A stretch of DNA of 64,000 nt. It comes from Candidatus Gastranaerophilales bacterium (GTDB lineage Bacteria; Cyanobacteriota; Vampirovibrionia; Gastranaerophilales; Gastranaerophilaceae). Below are positions 61,101 to 64,000 of the stretch, one piece after another. Within the stretch, counting starts at the first letter, position 1; every line of letters begins with the position of its first letter. Below the pieces are notes generated by a model. It was not told the DNA's origin and did not search any database. It worked only from the letters and a program-made list of their open reading frames with translations. The position numbers and the translations under genes were made by a program. The DNA is taken from positions 1 to 64,000 of the forward strand of contig CALVEM010000001.1 of assembly GCA_944326605.1 (NCBI GenBank), read 5' to 3'.

Positions 61101-64000
61101 GGCTTTACCATCTAAGATGTTGTCATAGTCGTTTCCAACGATTTTATTATCCATATCATTCCCGCGACCATTAATTGCTCCACCTAATTGATGTAAATAA
61201 AGTTTTTCAACATTATCAGGTAATTCGTATGAATAACTAGCCCAGATAGAATCAATACCTTCATTTGCATTTTCTATTACTCTGTCATCAGGTGTTTCTA
61301 CGTAATATGTATCATTACCGTCTCCGCCAACCATGATATCATTTCCAAGACCACCATATATAACATCGTTTCCTGCACCTGTTGAAACAAAGTCATCGCC
61401 ATCATAACTGTGAATAGTATCATTACCGTCAGTACCAAAAATATTATCGGCACTATTGGTAACTTGAGAACTTGTTGCTCTTGTTAAAATATCTTGAATA
61501 GTTGCGGTTTCACCTGTTGAAAATTCGATTGTTTCTGTACGATTTCCTTCTACTGCAAACCAGTCTTTAATTGTTAAAGTATCAGTCGAATTTTTAAATT
61601 TCAGAATTAAATCCCCGCCGACTCTTCTGTAAAGTGTTCTATCTTTGCTATATCCTAATACAATTTTATCAGTACCCGCATAATCATAAATTATGTCCTG
61701 ACCATCGCCTTCATTGAATTTATAAATTGTATTTCCTGTCTGATTTACAACAACATCGTTGCCTTTACCCATTGTAATTGTGTCATTTCCGCCTGTTGTA
61801 AATATAAAGTCAGCATTAGCAGTTCCGTTTATTGTATCATTTCCGGTTGAACCAGTTATCATACTTAAAATTTGGTTGGCATTCAAAATTAATCCATCCG
61901 CAAATTGGAAAGTTTCAACTCTCTGTTTATCAGATGCATACCAGTTTTTTATAGTTAATGTATTGTTTGTATTTTTTAATCCGAAAACAAGATTATTTCC
62001 ATCTTTTGTTATTGTTAGATCTTCAGGAGTAACATTTTTCCCGAAAGAAATAACATCATCTCCTGCATCTACAAGTTCTTTTGAAACTTCAACCCAAACA
62101 GGATACCAATCTGTGTAGTAGTTATCTTGCTGCCATTTTTGTTCTCTGACAATTGCCCATTTTTCGTCTAAAACTGCATCTTTACCATCTCCGGCATAGA
62201 TATATGTGTCGTTTCCGCCACCGCCTTCAAGGGTGTCGTCTCCTTCTCCACCTATAAGAGTATCATTTCCATCACCGCCGTATAATGTATCGTTACCTCT
62301 GCCGCCATGAAGAAAATCAGCTCCCCCACCGCCATTTATAAGGTCATTACCATCCATACCATAAATTATGTCTGCGGTATCGCCGCCTGTAATTGTATCA
62401 TTACCGTCAGTACCAATAACATATAGCGGTTTTGAACCTGCAACGTATGTAAATTCCCCATTTTGGAATTTTAAACCGCTGTTTAAATAATTTATTAATT
62501 GTGCACCATATCCTAATTCTTTAATTGTATTAGCAAGTCTTGTAACATCCAAAGAACCGTCATCAGCAAGCATTTTTGCAATGACATAGGAAGCTGTGAA
62601 TGCATCGCCGTCTGCAGTGTTTGCTACGATATTTTCATAAGTGTTGTCGCTATAAATGATGCAATCTGTTGAATAATCATAAGCAATATCAAATTTATCA
62701 GCCAAACCTGTTTGAGCTATAAACTGTACATATAATTTGTCTTTCAAAGAATTATAGGCATTACCAATATTATTTGCCTGAAATTCGCTCATATTATCTA
62801 CATCAAGTCTGAGCAACTTTGATAAAACCAGTTTTTGCATTTCTTCTCCGGTTTTATTTTCACCAAGCCACATTGACATCATATTATCAAACTGATTGTA
62901 TATATCATTAGCATTAGTCATTGAAGCCATTTGTTTGATAAGAGTTTTTAAATTATCATTTTGTGAAGCTGCAAGCTGTAAATCTATTGAATTGCCATAT
63001 CCCCTAAGCCATGGCAGATCAATAACATCCACATCCAAGATATAATCTCCGCCATAAACTGAATTCATATCACTATATTGTGTTGCAACATCATACAAGT
63101 CTTTTGTTGTACCGTCAGTGTATTGTACGGTTGATTTTTCTGTTACAATATTATTATTGTCAATAGCATTTATCTTATATGAATTTGTATAAATAGATTG
63201 AATTCCTGCCTCTGTAAGAGTTTTCAATTCACCTTCTTCAGTAATGCCGTTTTCATTCAAATCCTGCCATAATCGTATCTTATTAAAATCAGCATCTTGA
63301 GAATTTATAATACCATCACCGTTTGAATCTACAGCTTTTAAATCTTCAAAACCTGTAGAATCTGTAGAGCCAAACATTTCTGATTGATTGTCTATTTTTT
63401 CGTTTCCATTTTTATCAATAGCAAGTATTGCCTCATTTTTAGAAATCCAACCTGTTTGTTCTCGGAAACCATCATTATCTACATCAAAGTAGACTTGGCT
63501 TTTACCAATGTCTATAGTTTCAATACCTTCGCCATCAAGGTCTATTGCCATTGGAGGTATATAACCTGGTTTTACAACAGGGATAGGTGAATTTGGATTC
63601 CAAAAAGGGAGATTATTAAAGAAAAATTTATTTATGTCTATTATATTTATTATTGAAGCACTAGTACTTTGATTTATCCAAAATTGAGGTTGATTTAACA
63701 TATCACCAAGTACTAGCCCAGGATACGTCGGAATTTTTATATTATTTAAATTTTGTGTAAATTTACCAATATTATTTGGAGATAGAATAACAGCTCTAAT
63801 TAGATCAAATACTTCTTTACTATATTGGGGATAAATGGATTTGAATGCTTCATAGTTTCCTTCTGCTAATGCTAAATTAAATATATCATTTGTAGAAAAC
63901 ATATTAGGTTTTGTGGTATAATGTTCGACTATAGGGTTTTCAGTTTGTCCTGATGTAGGCAATGTAACTCCATCAGGAGCAATTGTATCCGGATGAATAT
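58194..64000 (-). CDS. Giant RTX exoprotein with internal YD-like repeats, N-terminus outside window
   Basis: Calcium-binding type I secretion substrate; at least 1934 codons, the frame still open at the window end (no start found; a TTG at 63962 is internal). Order, counted from 63962: a non-repeat region with EF-hand-like acidic loops (DNDGFREQTG, DKNGNEKIDN, DSNGDGIINS, about 155-235); the first RTX array of GGxGxDxLx nonapeptides (about 500-560); several more arrays alternating with strand-rich calcium-protein-related modules (VISFGKNVTPEDLTITKDGN); a block of YD/RHS-like repeats (about 1260-1610; YTYNEDGTLS, YTYSSG, YEYDEETGLLSKE); a last RTX array (to about 1815); and an uncleaved secretion tail ending NLVATAWHS. 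First gene before its own exporter operon. Likely surface or secreted adhesin, enzyme or toxin; no catalytic domain seen here. Confidence 0.9.
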   Translation of the reverse strand, partial: IHPDTIAPDGVTLPTSGQTENPIVEHYTTKPNMFSTNDIFNLALAEGNYEAFKSIYPQYSKEVFDLIRAVILSPNNIGKFTQNLNNIKIPTYPGLVLGDMLNQPQFWINQSTSASIINIIDINKFFFNNLPFWNPNSPIPVVKPGYIPPMAIDLDGEGIETIDIGKSQVYFDVDNDGFREQTGWISKNEAILAIDKNGNEKIDNQSEMFGSTDSTGFEDLKAVDSNGDGIINSQDADFNKIRLWQDLNENGITEEGELKTLTEAGIQSIYTNSYKINAIDNNNIVTEKSTVQYTDGTTKDLYDVATQYSDMNSVYGGDYILDVDVIDLPWLRGYGNSIDLQLAASQNDNLKTLIKQMASMTNANDIYNQFDNMMSMWLGENKTGEEMQKLVLSKLLRLDVDNMSEFQANNIGNAYNSLKDKLYVQFIAQTGLADKFDIAYDYSTDCIIYSDNTYENIVANTADGDAFTASYVIAKMLADDGSLDVTRLANTIKELGYGAQLINYLNSGLKFQNGEFTYVAGSKPLYVIGTDGNDTITGGDTADIIYGMDGNDLINGGGGADFLHGGRGNDTLYGGDGNDTLIGGEGDDTLEGGGGNDTYIYAGDGKDAVLDEKWAIVREQKWQQDNYYTDWYPVWVEVSKELVDAGDDVISFGKNVTPEDLTITKDGNNLVFGLKNTNNTLTIKNWYASDKQRVETFQFADGLILNANQILSMITGSTGNDTINGTANADFIFTTGGNDTITMGKGNDVVVNQTGNTIYKFNEGDGQDIIYDYAGTDKIVLGYSKDRTLYRRVGGDLILKFKNSTDTLTIKDWFAVEGNRTETIEFSTGETATIQDILTRATSSQVTNSADNIFGTDGNDTIHSYDGDDFVSTGAGNDVIYGGLGNDIMVGGDGNDTYYVETPDDRVIENANEGIDSIWASYSYELPDNVEKLYLHQLGGAINGRGNDMDNKIVGNDYDNILDGKAGTNDLWGGKGDDTYIINASNANDTCHEGENEGNDTIKASITYTITRANIENLILTGTDDIDGRGNKLGNYIEGNSGSNVLRGVNGNDTLYGGGGVDSLYGGVDDDTYILDNDTTLIKEMANEGNDTVLSSISYTLTNNVENLTLTGNENLNATGNTLDNVINGNSADNILEGKKGNDTIFGGEGNDTYVFNRGDGEDTIIEIGSTYSYIDKLSFGTGITIDDVRFNKSGNDLIVSIAGTNDKVIIKDSNINPDNRIEQFIFQDGTIVDGSKFYELSVDSSHNEAYADFSFANTNSVSPYMDRTYYDHGSLSSNFYFDANRNLVEETYYEETGEISSTRVYTYNEDGTLSTMDDGENLHSYTYSSGLRTDTITSKSDNSYAGKILTYYNSNDLVTKEDTYSEDDKLLYTSSYTYNSDNKLLSMLEKEVLYNSDGTSRQQNKFMKEYTYNDDGKVAYYFEYGWFKKANGSYTKYTAVQDNYTYNNYGQTESITHHIGYMNENEEYVKYKDEITFTYDGLNKLSTKVTESGYRVNNVWQMHVSEKVTYEYDEETGLLSKETVDVGYQNNGSWTTKTSQVYTYEYNLQGMLTEKIRTDYTLQSNGSYSTVVAQRVVNTYDEETGRLILTNTYEGSNLTESLKYEYVYDDNGNLLSQKLYNGIISNNQANSYEFVKEVAMNYNNKLYGDYDNNALYGGDFDDYLKGEGGSDTLYGGLGNDTLDGGANRDVMIGGKGNDTYYVGNATDKIIEYEDEGIDTVLSDITYQLKDNVENLTLIGDRADTRALGNNVSNTIIGNAVNNELLGYGGNDYLYGGAGNDTLYGGANDDTLVGGTGDDFLSGSTGSDIFVFNKGDGIDTVREYAGSDDTIMLGDDISKDTIAIYKDNEDLIIDYGDNLGTDRITVLNQCGTDSSKYVERVQLNDGSYLSNSDINALIQNMTAYAANNDIQISSINDVKNNADLMNLVATAWHS

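Overview
The window comes from an AT-rich, Gram-negative-type bacterium. It most likely belongs to the non-photosynthetic cyanobacterial relatives (Vampirovibrionia, order Gastranaerophilales) found in animal guts. The pointers are five intact prepilin-like genes plus one gene tail, four of the five with the near-invariant start FTLAEVLITLGIIGVVAAM, together with an AsmA-like envelope protein, two TolC-family proteins, a type I secretion system, PilT, and anaerobe-style rubrerythrin. This assignment rests on family resemblance and has not been checked by a search.

Layout. 1-5526: the end of a prepilin gene and a giant AsmA-like protein. 5527-10961: rubrerythrin, a sugar-type ABC ATPase, a histidine-kinase-like protein that has lost its phospho-acceptor histidine, AroQ, a candidate small RNA and small unknown genes. 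11081-15531: a 356-bp inverted-repeat element, the biotin operon bioF-bioG-bioC and two prepilin paralogues. 15604-27575: housekeeping (LysS, PilT, RecF, YraN, QueF, GltP-type symporter, PfpI-type protein, two tRNA-Pro, SEC-C protein, Maf). 27721-32130: a belt of short palindromic repeats with a U32-family protein, a DUF559 nuclease-like gene set exactly between two repeat copies, and the best-equipped prepilin gene. 32202-43352: MalQ, an ABC sugar permease, TrhP/YegQ, YqeG-type HAD phosphatase, a membrane HEIGH protein, a metal exporter, TPR and TolC proteins, and a prepilin whose leader holds a run of ten G.

43640-53353 is an accessory island. It holds a HEPN-like ORF; a four-gene operon of membrane protein, DGQHR protein, OLD-family ATPase/TOPRIM nuclease and UvrD-like helicase (a Gabija-type core with two extra genes); two DNA methyltransferases like the DpnII pair but with no recognisable endonuclease; and a DUF2971 protein. 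53381-64000 is a complete type I secretion operon (HlyD, HlyB-type ABC exporter, TolC) behind its giant RTX substrate, which carries an internal block of YD-like repeats and runs off the window end.

Four signals stand out. (1) Many genes have no Shine-Dalgarno sequence but a -10 box (TANNNT) exactly six bases before ATG, which points to widespread leaderless transcripts. (2) The poly-G tract sits where one base of slippage would switch a prepilin on or off. (3) An inverted-repeat element family appears in filled and apparently empty forms, and related sequence encodes the leader of another prepilin. (4) The Gabija-type operon carries two extra genes.
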